Part shown: positions 30,011-37,806 of the stretch, in pieces
Position numbering within the stretch: the first letter of the stretch is position 1
Layout of the letters: each line of letters starts with the position of its first letter
NCBI GenBank assembly: GCA_016213105.1
Contig: JACRBN010000016.1
Coordinates: forward strand, 248,001-312,000
DNA from: Chloroflexota bacterium
GTDB lineage: Bacteria > Chloroflexota > Anaerolineae > Anaerolineales > Villigracilaceae
DNA: 64,000 nt
Direction of reading: 5' to 3'
Position numbers and translations under genes: made by a program
The notes under the pieces: generated by a model
The model's input: the letters and a program-made list of their open reading frames with translations, nothing else
Databases searched by the model: none
Told to the model about the DNA's origin: nothing

Positions 30011-30137
30011 TGTCATTGCGAGGAAGGTTGAGACGCGACAGCGTCGAAACCCGACGAAGCAATCTCGTGGAATACATTGCTTTTTCCTTACTACAGGAGA
30101 TTGCTTCGTCGGCAAAGAACGCCTCCTCGCAATGACA
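30011..30137. repeat. Dispersed palindromic repeat (TGTCATTGCGAGG family), long copy
   Basis: Outer arms TGTCATTGCGAGG and CCTCGCAATGACA and inner arms CCGACGAAGCAATCTC / GAGATTGCTTCGTCGG (16 bp, perfect) form a long nested palindrome between the permease and the first lipoprotein. Related copies occur at 60301 and 62517. The 153-base gap here holds nothing else. Confidence 0.85.
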
Positions 30138-30157
30138 CCAAATAATCAAGGACACAA

Positions 30158-30865
30158 ATGAAAAGACTCTTCATCACACTCACCCTGTTGACCCTCCTCC
30201 TCACGGCCTGCGGTGCAACCCCGACCGAACAGCCTGCCTCCATACAACAAGCCACGGCTGTCGCCCAGATCGTTTCTACCCAACTGGCGCAGACGCCCGC
30301 CGCTCCCGCCCAGGCTCAGCCTCAACCCCAGGAGCAGGCGCTCCAACCCGCCGCCCTGACCTCGGCCCTGAACACCGACTACACTGACGCGGTCAGCGTC
30401 CCCGAGCAATTGCTGACGGGCACCTTCATGCTGGCCGACACGAACCTGTCCCTGACGGGTGAACAGACGGCGCAACTCATCACACTGTGGACTGGTCTGA
30501 AAGAGGCCACCCAAATTTCCGCCGCACAGGAGCAGGTCGACGCGCTCGTCCAGCAGATCGAGTCCGCGCTGACGGCAGAGCAGGTCAAGGCCATCGCCGA
30601 CTTGAAGATCACGCGCGACAGCATGATGGCCATCCTGCAAGATCAGGGCGTGACCATGGGCGGCCCGCAGGGAAACGGAAATGGTCCGGGCGACGGCACA
30701 CCTCCCGATGGCACGCCCCCGGCTGGAGGTCCAGGAGAGGGCGGCACGCCTCCCGGGATGAACGGCACGCCCCAGGCCGGGAATCCGCCCGCGGGCCGTG
30801 GGAACTTCATCCAGCCTGAACTGATCGAGGCATTGATCCAATTCCTGCAAGGCAACCAAGGATAA
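30158..30865 (+). CDS. Lipoprotein with Gly/Pro-rich C-terminal region
   Basis: A 235-residue lipoprotein: the signal peptide ends LLLTAC with the lipid-bearing Cys18. A helical middle part (VPEQLLTGTFMLADTNLSLT; ALTAEQVKAIADLKITRDSM) recalls the short Thr/Gln helices of LTXXQ/Spy-like sensors. The segment 165-215 is low complexity, rich in Gly, Pro and Asn. The last 20 residues are amphipathic (LIEALIQFLQGNQG). It is paralogous to the next gene (same order, same ending). I do not recognise a named family; it may be a sensor or chaperone for the exporter and two-component system. Confidence 0.8.
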   Translation: MKRLFITLTLLTLLLTACGATPTEQPASIQQATAVAQIVSTQLAQTPAAPAQAQPQPQEQALQPAALTSALNTDYTDAVSVPEQLLTGTFMLADTNLSLTGEQTAQLITLWTGLKEATQISAAQEQVDALVQQIESALTAEQVKAIADLKITRDSMMAILQDQGVTMGGPQGNGNGPGDGTPPDGTPPAGGPGEGGTPPGMNGTPQAGNPPAGRGNFIQPELIEALIQFLQGNQG

Positions 30866-30869
30866 ACCT

Positions 30870-31502
30870 ATGAAAAAAATTACCCTGATTTCCATCACCC
30901 TCCTGGCGCTATTGCTCAACGCCTGCGGCGCGCAAACCACCCAGGCGGCTCCCACACAAAGCGAGCTAAACACCGAATCGAAACTCATCCTCGGCACGCT
31001 CAAACTCGACGGCACCGAACAGGCCATCACCGCCGAACAGGCCACGGAACTGGTCATCTACTGGCAGGTTTACCAGGAGATCAGCCAAAGCGACACCGCG
31101 GCGCAGGAGGAAATCTCCGGCTTGCTGACCCAGATCGAAGGCACGATGACCGACGCGCAGATGCAGGCCATTGAAGCCCTGGGCCTGACCCAGCGCGACG
31201 TGATGACGGTCATGCAGGAAAAGGGTTTGATGGCGAACATGCCCGCCAGGGACAACGCCTCGTCGAGCGGCAGTTCCAGCAGTTCGGGCGGCGGATTCAC
31301 CCCACCCGATGGCGGAATGCCGATGGGCGCGGGCGGACCACCCGACATGGGCAGCGGCGGCCCGATGATGGGCGGACCATCCAGCAGCGGGACATCCTCG
31401 ACGGACAGTTCCTCATCCAGCGCCACCTCCACGCGCACAAATCCCACCTCGCTGTTGATCGACGCGTTGATCGAATACCTGCAAGGCATTGCGGGCGGGT
31501 AA
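30870..31502 (+). CDS. Lipoprotein paralogue of the preceding gene
   Basis: A 210-residue lipoprotein with lipobox LLNAC (Cys19). It shares the plan of its neighbour: a helical part with TAEQATELVIYWQVYQEI and MTDAQMQAIEALGLTQRDVM, a Gly/Ser/Met/Pro-rich segment (about 125-180), and an ending LLIDALIEYLQGIAGG. The 4-base gap from the previous gene indicates co-transcription. The pair probably arose by duplication. Function unknown. Confidence 0.8.
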   Translation: MKKITLISITLLALLLNACGAQTTQAAPTQSELNTESKLILGTLKLDGTEQAITAEQATELVIYWQVYQEISQSDTAAQEEISGLLTQIEGTMTDAQMQAIEALGLTQRDVMTVMQEKGLMANMPARDNASSSGSSSSSGGGFTPPDGGMPMGAGGPPDMGSGGPMMGGPSSSGTSSTDSSSSSATSTRTNPTSLLIDALIEYLQGIAGG

Positions 31503-31512
31503 GTTGGCATGA

Positions 31513-31545
31513 ACCTTCGGAAGTCTGACAGACTTCCGAAGGTTG
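31513..31545. repeat. Perfect 15-bp inverted repeat
   Basis: AACCTTCGGAAGTCT-GAC-AGACTTCCGAAGGTT sits between the lipoprotein pair and the response regulator. No T-run follows directly, so it is a weak terminator at best and more likely a dispersed palindrome. Confidence 0.7.
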
Positions 31546-31583
31546 GATAAAAATTGGTATACTGAAAAAAAAAGAGAGGCGCG

Positions 31584-32270
31584 ATGACCACAAAAACCAT
31601 CCTTGTTGTGGACGATGAACGAAGACTGGTCTCCCTGGTGGAGAGTTATCTCACCCAGGAAGGCTACCGTGTGGCCACGGCCTATAATGGCAAGGAAGCC
31701 CTTGCGGTGGCGCGCCACGAAAAACCAGACCTGATCATCCTGGACGTGATGATGCCCGAAATGGATGGCTACGCCTTCATGCGCGCGCATCGCGCCGAAC
31801 AGGATACGCCCATCATCCTGCTCACCGCCCGCGTGGACGATGACGAAAAGATCCTCGGCCTCGAACTGGGCGCGGACGATTACGTCACCAAGCCCTTCCG
31901 CCCGCGCGAGTTGACCGCGCGCGTGCGCGCCGTCCTGCGCCGCACCGGCAACACCGAACCCTCGGCGCAAGTCCTGCACGCCGCCGACCTGACCCTCGAC
32001 CGCGAGGGCCGCACCGTGCAGGTACAGGATGAATACACGGACCTGACCCCCTCCGAGTTCGACATCCTGGCCGCGCTCATGTCTGCGCCCGGGCGGGTCT
32101 TTTCACGCCTCGACCTGCTCGACATCATCCAGGGCGTGCGCTACGAGGGCTACGAGCGCACCATCGACACCCACATCAAGAACCTGCGCAGCAAGATCGA
32201 AACCGATCCGCGCAACCCGCGCTACATCGAAACCGTCTACGGCGTCGGTTATCGCTTCGCCAGGGAATAA
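31584..32270 (+). CDS. OmpR-family response regulator
   Basis: A 228-residue regulator. The receiver has acidic residues Asp10/Asp11, phosphorylation site Asp54 (LIILDVMMPEMDGY) and the conserved Lys in DYVTKPFRPRE. The C-terminal winged helix has DLTPSEFDILAALMSAPGRV and RTIDTHIKNLRSKIETDPRN, then the typical YIETVYGVGYRFA ending. A TATACT box at 31556 and a GAGG site precede it. It works with the next gene, 3 bases downstream. Confidence 0.95.
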   Translation: MTTKTILVVDDERRLVSLVESYLTQEGYRVATAYNGKEALAVARHEKPDLIILDVMMPEMDGYAFMRAHRAEQDTPIILLTARVDDDEKILGLELGADDYVTKPFRPRELTARVRAVLRRTGNTEPSAQVLHAADLTLDREGRTVQVQDEYTDLTPSEFDILAALMSAPGRVFSRLDLLDIIQGVRYEGYERTIDTHIKNLRSKIETDPRNPRYIETVYGVGYRFARE

Positions 32271-32273
32271 GCG

Positions 32274-33644
32274 ATGCGGACCATCACCTTCAAGTTGGTG
32301 CTTGGCTTCCTGGTGGTCGGGCTGATCAGCATCGCGCTGATGCTCGTCCTGGCGCGCTGGAACACCAACCAGGAATTCTCGCGCTTCGTCACCGACCGCG
32401 CCCAGACCGACATGCTCGACACGCTGACCGGCTTTTATCAAAGCAACGGCTCCTGGGAGAATGTCGAAGCACTGTTCCCGCCCCAGTCGGAGAATCCGCC
32501 CGATATGGACAGCAAACACGACGATCATCCCGTCCCGCCCTTCACGCTGGCCGATATAAACGGCGTGGTTGTGCTGGCCAGGGATCGCTTTGCAATGGGG
32601 GAACAAGTCCCAGCCACCGACCTGGATCTGGGCATCGAGATCATGGTTGACGGCCAGCCGGTAGGCATCCTGTTGATGAGCAGCCACCTGCCCTTTTCGA
32701 GCGACCCGCGCGCCCAGGAATTCGTCCAGCGCAATACCCAGCTGCTCATCTACAGCAGCCTCGGCGCCACGCTGGTGGCTTTTCTGTTGGGCATCTTCAT
32801 TTCGCGCACGCTCACCCGCCCCATCCGCGAACTGACCGCCGCCACGCACGCCATCTCGGAGGGCAACCTCAACCAGCAGGTCTCCGTGCGTTCCAACGAT
32901 GAGATGGGCGAACTGGCGCGCGCCTTCAACAAGATGAGCGCCGAACTGGCGCGCTCGGTCCACACCCGCCGCCAGATGACCGCCGACATTGCCCACGAGC
33001 TGCGCACCCCGCTCAGCCTGATCCTGGGCCACGCCGAAGCCGTGCACGATGGCGTCCTGCCGCCCTCGCGCGAAAATTTCGAGATCATCCGCGAAGAAGC
33101 GGGCCGCCTCGAACACCTGGTGGATGACCTGCGCACCCTGTCCCTGGCCGACGCGGGCGAACTCAAACTCAACCCGCAGCGTGTCACGCTCCCCAAATTA
33201 TTGCAGGACCTGGCCGCGCTGTACCAATTCCAGATGCAGAAGAAAAGCATTTCCCTCGAAGTGGATGTGGAACAAACCCTGCCCGAGCTGACGGCTGATC
33301 CCACCCGCATCACCCAGGTGCTCACCAACATCCTGGATAACGCCCTGCGCCACACCCCCGAAGGCGGACGCATCATCCTGGCCGCCAAACTGGCCGCAGA
33401 TGGGATCGAGATATCCATCCGCGACTCGGGGCCTGGGCTGGCCTCCGAGGACCTGGAGCGCATCTTCGACCGCTTCTACCGCGCCGACGCCTCCCGTCAC
33501 CGCGCGGATGGCGGCTCGGGTCTGGGGCTGGCCATCGCCAAATCCATCGTGCAAGCCCACGGCGGACAGATCCGCGCCGAGAGCAAGCTGGGCGACGGGC
33601 TGAAGGTCATCATCAGCCTGCCAGAGACGCCCGTCAGCGCATAA
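32274..33644 (+). CDS. Sensor histidine kinase
   Basis: A 456-residue membrane kinase with two transmembrane helices (about 7-27 and 155-177), an extracellular domain between them, a HAMP domain (about 178-230), HisKA with phospho-His241 in DIAHELRTPLSLILGHAEA, and HATPase_c motifs (ITQVLTNILDNALRHTPEGG; ISIRDSGPGLASEDLERIFD; GGSGLGLAIAKSIVQAHGG). The extracellular part has a His/Asp/Pro-rich stretch (DSKHDDHPVPPF, 79-90) that could bind metal. It probably senses envelope or metal stress and controls the adjacent exporter/lipoproteins. Confidence 0.95.
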   Translation: MRTITFKLVLGFLVVGLISIALMLVLARWNTNQEFSRFVTDRAQTDMLDTLTGFYQSNGSWENVEALFPPQSENPPDMDSKHDDHPVPPFTLADINGVVVLARDRFAMGEQVPATDLDLGIEIMVDGQPVGILLMSSHLPFSSDPRAQEFVQRNTQLLIYSSLGATLVAFLLGIFISRTLTRPIRELTAATHAISEGNLNQQVSVRSNDEMGELARAFNKMSAELARSVHTRRQMTADIAHELRTPLSLILGHAEAVHDGVLPPSRENFEIIREEAGRLEHLVDDLRTLSLADAGELKLNPQRVTLPKLLQDLAALYQFQMQKKSISLEVDVEQTLPELTADPTRITQVLTNILDNALRHTPEGGRIILAAKLAADGIEISIRDSGPGLASEDLERIFDRFYRADASRHRADGGSGLGLAIAKSIVQAHGGQIRAESKLGDGLKVIISLPETPVSA

Positions 33645-33650
33645 GACAGT

Positions 33651-33679
33651 CGTAGCGCAAATTGGCAATTTGCGCTACG
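33651..33679. repeat. Inverted repeat CGTAGCGCAAATTG / CAATTTGCGCTACG
   Basis: A perfect 14-bp inverted repeat with a one-base centre directly after the kinase gene. It resembles other small palindromes scattered in this genome. Confidence 0.65.
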
Positions 33680-33694
33680 GACATGCTCAAATAA

Positions 33695-33723
33695 AGAACC
33701 GAAGGCATGAAACCTTCGGTTCT
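33695..33723. terminator. Bidirectional terminator between kinase and DUF4405 operons
   Basis: AGAACCGAAGG-CATGAAA-CCTTCGGTTCT with T-rich sequence on both sides, placed between convergent units. Confidence 0.85.
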
Positions 33724-33736
33724 TTTCGATTCTTCA

Positions 33737-34084
33737 TCAGATCTGGGGGTTCGTATCCTCCACCTGCGGGTCGGCCTTCTTTTTGAACAGGCTTTTGGGA
33801 ATGACGATGACCGCCACCAGCAGGGCGATCACACCGACATTCTTGACCAGGCCGAACATCCAGCGCCCGCCCACGGCGCCACGCTCTCCGCCGCCACGCT
33901 CGGGGCGCATTCCCTCGGGGAAGTCTCCCTGGGGCCGTTCCCCCTGCGGGCGGAACTCGGCGCCTTCGGGTCGGTCGAAAGACGGGTCCGCGCCCGAACT
34001 GTTCGCATCGACCAGGAAATAGAGCGCCGCGCCCACAAGGACGGTTGCCAGCAAAATGATCAGAATTCGTCCGAGAGTTTTCAT
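33737..34084 (-). CDS. Small membrane protein with Pro/Glu/Gly-rich loop
   Basis: A 115-residue protein with a transmembrane helix at each end (about 6-24 and 78-96) and an exposed, repeat-like Arg/Pro/Glu/Gly/Gln-rich loop between them (RPEGAEFRPQGERPQGDFPE). It overlaps the DUF4405 gene by four bases (ATGA), so the two are coupled. The loop composition resembles the low-complexity segments of the two lipoproteins across the terminator. Function unknown. Confidence 0.75.
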   Translation of the reverse strand: MKTLGRILIILLATVLVGAALYFLVDANSSGADPSFDRPEGAEFRPQGERPQGDFPEGMRPERGGGERGAVGGRWMFGLVKNVGVIALLVAVIVIPKSLFKKKADPQVEDTNPQI

Positions 34085-34590
34085 GCCGTCACATCCTTCT
34101 GTTTTTTGGTGAACAGGCGGCCAATCGGCTCGATGATGTAGCGCTTGAACGTGTTAACGATCCAGCTCCAGTGCAGGGCGGTGTGCAGGCCCAGCAGCAA
34201 CAGGAACAGGTTGGCTGACATGTCATGCAGCCTGCGCCAGGCAAAACCCGGCGGCAGGGAAATTCCCAGGGCGGGCATCACCGCTTCCGAGATCAGGATG
34301 CCCGAAAACATGATCAGGATGCCGTCGATGAACAGCAGCCAGTTGAGCACGTAATTGATACGCGAGACGCCACCCACCCGTCCGAAAAAGCGGCGCGTCA
34401 CCTGCGCGATCCAGTCCCAGCTCAACAGCAGATGTACGATGACCACGGCGATCATCGCAATACTCAGCCACTCGTGGATGGGAATGCCGCTGGAATGCGG
34501 GTCCATCGTGACCAGGAACGCGATAAAGATCGCAAGGTCGATCCATAGTTTTATCTTCGTTTGACTGCGCGGTTTGGATTTACTTTCCAT
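34081..34590 (-). CDS. DUF4405 cytochrome-b-like membrane protein
   Basis: A 169-residue protein with four hydrophobic segments and four well placed histidines: HEWLSI, VIVHLLLSW, RRLHDMSANLF and LHTALHWSW. This is the pattern of the DUF4405 family, a four-helix bundle likely to bind heme like cytochrome b561-type proteins. The ATG at 34590 has an AAAGGAG ribosome binding site. A CRP/FNR-type box and TATAAA element upstream suggest redox- or cAMP-type control. It probably moves electrons across the membrane together with the coupled small protein. Confidence 0.82.
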   Translation of the reverse strand: MESKSKPRSQTKIKLWIDLAIFIAFLVTMDPHSSGIPIHEWLSIAMIAVVIVHLLLSWDWIAQVTRRFFGRVGGVSRINYVLNWLLFIDGILIMFSGILISEAVMPALGISLPPGFAWRRLHDMSANLFLLLLGLHTALHWSWIVNTFKRYIIEPIGRLFTKKQKDVTA

Positions 34591-34688
34591 GAAATGTCTC
34601 CTTTGGATGCCCGATATTCTAGCGGCATGGACGCTGCGCATGGTGGGAAAAATACGGATGAATTGTGAAGATTTTGTAAAAAGTTCTT

Positions 34689-34729
34689 TTTATACTCGCG
34701 GCGGATTTACAGATGTGACAGGTGTCACA
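34689..34729 (-). promoter_or_regulatory. CRP/FNR-type box with class II promoter spacing
   Basis: The palindrome TGTGACA-GG-TGTCACA (34714-34729) fits the TGTGA-N6-TCACA consensus of CRP/FNR-family regulators perfectly. A minus-strand TATAAA lies at 34694-34689. A start point near 34680-34682 puts the box centre (34721.5) close to -41, the class II activation position. The transcript would run into the DUF4405 gene with a leader of about 90 bases. Confidence 0.72.
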
Positions 34730-34748
34730 ATTTATAATCCGCCGCGAG
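34695..34748. repeat. Dispersed palindrome CTCGCGGCGGATT / AATCCGCCGCGAG enclosing the CRP/FNR box
   Basis: Perfect 13-bp arms at 34695-34707 and 34736-34748 with 28 bases between them, which hold the CRP/FNR-type box. A copy with the same core and the same right flank (AATCCGCCGCGAGCA) is at 44436-44458, there with a tight loop. Confidence 0.8.
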
Positions 34749-34774
34749 CATTACAAGCTGCATGAAAATAGACA

Positions 34775-34803
34775 TTGCCTGAAACGGGCAACATGTGTAT
34801 AAT
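34775..34803 (+). promoter_or_regulatory. tRNA-Ser promoter
   Basis: TTGCCT, 17 bases, TATAAT; the predicted start is about 10 bases before the tRNA. Confidence 0.75.
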
Positions 34804-34819
34804 TCGCCCGCTTGATTTT

Positions 34820-34906
34820 GGAGAGGTCGCGTAGTCCGGCTTAGCGCGCACGCTTGGAAAGCGTGTAACCCACAAAGGTTCGCGGGTTCGAATCCCGCCC
34901 TCTCCG
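34820..34906 (+). tRNA. tRNA-Ser (GGA anticodon)
   Basis: The acceptor arms GGAGAGG / CCTCTCC pair perfectly. The anticodon arm is CACGC-TTGGAAA-GCGTG with anticodon GGA at 34856-34858. The long variable arm AACC-CACAAA-GGTT marks a class II tRNA, and the T arm is GCGGG-TTCGAAT-CCCGC. The discriminator base is G, as expected for serine; CCA is not encoded. Confidence 0.96.
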
Positions 34907-34910
34907 CCTA

Positions 34911-34938
34911 AAAAGACTCCCTGTCTGGGGAGTCTTTT
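34911..34938 (+). terminator. Terminator after tRNA-Ser
   Basis: AAAAGACTCCC-TGTCT-GGGGAGTCTTTT, a stem ending in a T-run, 4 bases after the tRNA. Confidence 0.88.
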
Positions 34939-34961
34939 GGTTTTAGGTTCGCACGTCCCCA

Positions 34962-34992
34962 TTGTCCATTGATGGGAGGATGGTTGTATAAT
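34962..34992 (+). promoter_or_regulatory. Promoter of the M48 protease gene
   Basis: TATAAT at 34987-34992 with a distant TTGTCC (19-base spacer). The leader carries GGGAG 7 bases before the ATG at 35035. Confidence 0.5.
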
Positions 34993-35034
34993 CCACTCAA
35001 AATATGAACATTCTTGCAAGCAGGGAGAATCAAA

Positions 35035-36525
35035 ATGAACATGAGATCACGTTGGTCGCTGATCGGACGGGGAATCATTGCTCTGTTGCTCACGATCGGT
35101 TTTTATGGACTGGCGCTGGGTACCGCCTTTGGGTTGCTGTATCTGATCTACGTGGAATTTTACGTGATCGGCACGGTCAACCTGCGCCTGACGGTCTTCG
35201 CCTTCATCGGCGCGGTCATCATTTTGTGGGCCATCGTCCCACGCGTCGATGAGTTCAAGGCGCCTGGGCCGCGCATCACACGCAAGAAATATCCCGCGCT
35301 TTTCGAGCAGATCGACTCCGTTGCCAGGGCCACGGGACAAACCATGCCGCGCGACGTGTACCTCATTCATGACGTGAATGCCTTTGTGACCGAGCGGGGC
35401 GGCATGATGGGCATCGGCAGCCGTCGCGTGATGGGTATCGGACTGCCCCTGCTCTACCTGGTCACGGTGGACGAATTGCGCGCGATCCTGGCGCATGAGT
35501 TCGGCCACTTCCACGGCGGGGATACGATGCTTGGCCCGTGGATCTACAAAACCCGCAATGCCATCATCCGCACCGTGGTCAGCCTGGGTAACTCTGCATT
35601 GCGCATTCCATTCGAGATGTATGCCAATCTGTTCCTGCGGATCACCAACACGGTTTCGCGCCAGCAGGAATTTTCCGCGGACCGGCTGGCCGCCCGCACC
35701 GTGGGAGCGCAGGCCGCCCTGCAGGGGTTGCAGAAAGTTCACAGTTACGGTCCCGCCTTTCAGGCCTACTTCCAGCAGGAGTTTGCCCCCGTCCTCAACA
35801 GCGGATACCTGCCACCGATGATCCAGGGCTTCGAGCGTTTCCTCAAATCGCCGCGGGTCACGGAGCTCATCGCCAGGAGCGAAAAGGAACAACTGCGGGT
35901 GGACAAAACCGACCCGTACGATACCCATCCGTCCCTGAAACAGCGTGTGGAAGCCTTGCAAGGCCTGCTGTCCGGCAGTTCACAGGATCCCCGTCCCGCC
36001 TCGGTGTTGTTGCAAGGCGCGCCCAACTTGGAAACGCATTTGCTGCAAGTGGTCACATCCGACCCTGCCAGGGTGAAGATGCTCCGGGAGATCAACTGGG
36101 ACGAGGTGCTCGAAAAAGTGTATCTGCCCCGCTGGGCGGAGTCGGCGGCGCTCTATGCTGGCATCCTCAAGGATTTGACGCCCGTCCAACTCCCTCATGC
36201 CGCCCACGAGGTGGAGCGCTGGTTCACTCTGGCGGCGCGCGCTGGCAAACTCCTGCCGCCGGGGATTACGCCCCAGCAGATCGCGCGGGAAAACCAACTC
36301 CAATTCGTAAATAACGTGATCGGCGCGGCGCTGGTGACGGTGTTACTGGAACACGGCTGGCAGGCGCTCAACCTGCCCGGCGAAAACATCACCCTGCACA
36401 GGGATGGGCACGTTCTGGAGCCATTTTCCGCGTTCCACAACCTGGCAAACATCGAGCTTTCATCGGAAGTGTGGCAGCAGCAATGCCAGGAGTTTGGGAT
36501 TGCCGATATTCCCTTGGGAAAATAA
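35035..36525 (+). CDS. M48-family membrane metalloprotease
   Basis: A 496-residue zinc protease. Two transmembrane helices lie in the first 70 residues. The catalytic motif is HEFGH in ILAHEFGHFHGGD, and FSADRLAARTVG carries the distal zinc-ligand region. The tail (about 300-496) includes DTHPSLKQRVEALQG, common in M48 proteins, plus an extension without a recognised domain. It resembles HtpX/YfgC-type membrane quality-control proteases. A frame from a TTG at 35014 was not chosen because GGGAGA fits the ATG at 35035. It is a single-gene unit with its own terminator. Confidence 0.9.
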   Translation: MNMRSRWSLIGRGIIALLLTIGFYGLALGTAFGLLYLIYVEFYVIGTVNLRLTVFAFIGAVIILWAIVPRVDEFKAPGPRITRKKYPALFEQIDSVARATGQTMPRDVYLIHDVNAFVTERGGMMGIGSRRVMGIGLPLLYLVTVDELRAILAHEFGHFHGGDTMLGPWIYKTRNAIIRTVVSLGNSALRIPFEMYANLFLRITNTVSRQQEFSADRLAARTVGAQAALQGLQKVHSYGPAFQAYFQQEFAPVLNSGYLPPMIQGFERFLKSPRVTELIARSEKEQLRVDKTDPYDTHPSLKQRVEALQGLLSGSSQDPRPASVLLQGAPNLETHLLQVVTSDPARVKMLREINWDEVLEKVYLPRWAESAALYAGILKDLTPVQLPHAAHEVERWFTLAARAGKLLPPGITPQQIARENQLQFVNNVIGAALVTVLLEHGWQALNLPGENITLHRDGHVLEPFSAFHNLANIELSSEVWQQQCQEFGIADIPLGK

Positions 36526-36532
36526 AGGAGTC

Positions 36533-36565
36533 AAAAAATCCCCGCTTCAGCAGCGGGGATTTTTT
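36533..36565. terminator. Bidirectional terminator between the M48 gene and the Act operon
   Basis: AAAAAATCCCCGCT-TCAGC-AGCGGGGATTTTTT, a strong stem with A/T runs on both sides, placed between convergent units. Confidence 0.93.
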
Positions 36566-36578
36566 ACTCTATGGAACG

Positions 36579-37280
36579 TTATGGCGCAGGAGTGGCCCCG
36601 CCTGCCAGCGGTTCGCCGATGGGCGCGCCGGCGTAGACCAGCGGGCCTTTCTCGGGGACGTCCGCGGGGCGGCCGAGCGGCATGATGGGACGGCCGATGG
36701 TAGACTGTCCGTTGGGGGCGTAGAGCATCTGATACATCAGGGCGTTTTCCCAGTCGCCGCCGCCCAGGATGTCCTTGCCTTTGGCCTCGCCATTGGCGCG
36801 GTTCGAGCCGGCGATGATGCCCGCGTAGGAACTTAAGTCCATGTTCTTGATGGCCAGCTTGAGGTCAGACTGGTGGCAGGAGGCACAAGCCAGCGCGCCC
36901 GGGTACCACAAGTTAGACTCGAGGAACAGCGGCTGGACATCCTTCTTGAAGCTGCCCTCACAGGGCGTGCCCTTGACGTCGGTGAAGCTGAACTTGTCAT
37001 TCTCCGGATAGCCCGCGGAGACCCACGCGCCGATCAGGTCGACGGCCGCGATCTGGCATTTGTTGAAGGCCGTCTGCGCGCGGTTGCGCTCGATGGCGGG
37101 CATCGTGGCGGGGATCAGCGTCGGAACGGGGGTGCGGTACACGTAGGGCTGCGCCTTCGAGCAGGTCAGGGAGAAGCCGCAGGAGGAGACAAAGATGAAA
37201 CTGATGAACAACACCACTGCAATCAGGAACAGCACGATGGTGGTGTAGATGAACTTGCGAAGATCGTTTTCTTCGTACAT
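36579..37280 (-). CDS. Membrane-anchored monoheme cytochrome c of the Act cluster
   Basis: A 233-residue protein with an N-terminal membrane helix (about 10-32) and one heme motif, CASCHQSD, at roughly residue 140. Much of it is not a standard cytochrome c fold; VYRTPVPTLIPATMPAIERN and TPCEGSFKKDVQPLFLESNL recall cytochromes of the peptide-linked PSCyt type. The ATG at 37280 has a strong GGAGGAG site. It is the last gene of the alternative complex III operon, 16 bases after actE, so it may be an extra subunit or the electron acceptor of the complex. Confidence 0.8.
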   Translation of the reverse strand: MYEENDLRKFIYTTIVLFLIAVVLFISFIFVSSCGFSLTCSKAQPYVYRTPVPTLIPATMPAIERNRAQTAFNKCQIAAVDLIGAWVSAGYPENDKFSFTDVKGTPCEGSFKKDVQPLFLESNLWYPGALACASCHQSDLKLAIKNMDLSSYAGIIAGSNRANGEAKGKDILGGGDWENALMYQMLYAPNGQSTIGRPIMPLGRPADVPEKGPLVYAGAPIGEPLAGGATPAP

Positions 37281-37296
37281 TGGAATGACTCCTCCC

Positions 37297-37806
37297 CTAC
37301 TTCGCTGCGGCCAGCGTGCGGATGAAGTTGACCAGGTCCCAGCGGTCACGCACGGTCAGGTTTTCATTCAAGGGCGGCATACGTCCCAGCACGCCGTTCG
37401 AGATGGTCAGGAACAGCGAACCGTCGCTCTTGGATTGGGTCACGTCGAGTGTCAGGTTGGCGGGCTTGTTGACGAGATTGCCCGCAATCGTTCCGTTACC
37501 CACACCCGTTTCCCCGTGGCACATCTGGCAGTGGATCGCAAACAGTTGCGCGCCGCGCGCGATGGAGGTCTCATCGGCGGGGACGGGGTTTTCGGGCGCG
37601 CCCATGTTCGGGATGGAGAGCGGCCCATCCACGGGGATCGAGCGGGCGGGCACAGCCAGCGGGCTTTCCATGGGGCGGTAGGAGGGCTGGATCTCCATGA
37701 AGGTGACCCAGTCGATCTTGGCGATGTCAAACGTGAAGAGCGACAGGGCGGCAAAGGCGATGCCCAGCACGGCGAACACGCCGACTAATTGTTTGAACAG
37801 TCTCAT
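37297..37806 (-). CDS. actE: Alternative complex III monoheme cytochrome c subunit
   Basis: A 169-residue protein with an N-terminal anchor and one heme motif CQMCHGETGVGNG, followed by PPLNENLTVRDRWDLVNFIR, a normal class I cytochrome c ending with a Met ligand candidate in GRMPPL. The N-terminal region with MEIQPSYRPMESPLAVPARS is characteristic of the ActE cytochromes. Its ATG overlaps the actD stop by four bases. Confidence 0.88.
   Translation of the reverse strand: MRLFKQLVGVFAVLGIAFAALSLFTFDIAKIDWVTFMEIQPSYRPMESPLAVPARSIPVDGPLSIPNMGAPENPVPADETSIARGAQLFAIHCQMCHGETGVGNGTIAGNLVNKPANLTLDVTQSKSDGSLFLTISNGVLGRMPPLNENLTVRDRWDLVNFIRTLAAAK

Noticed and set aside
35004-35252. 82-residue ORF starting just after the M48 promoter
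   Set aside because: It overlaps the M48 gene in another frame and its translation is Arg/His-rich noise; the M48 start at 35035 has a proper ribosome binding site.
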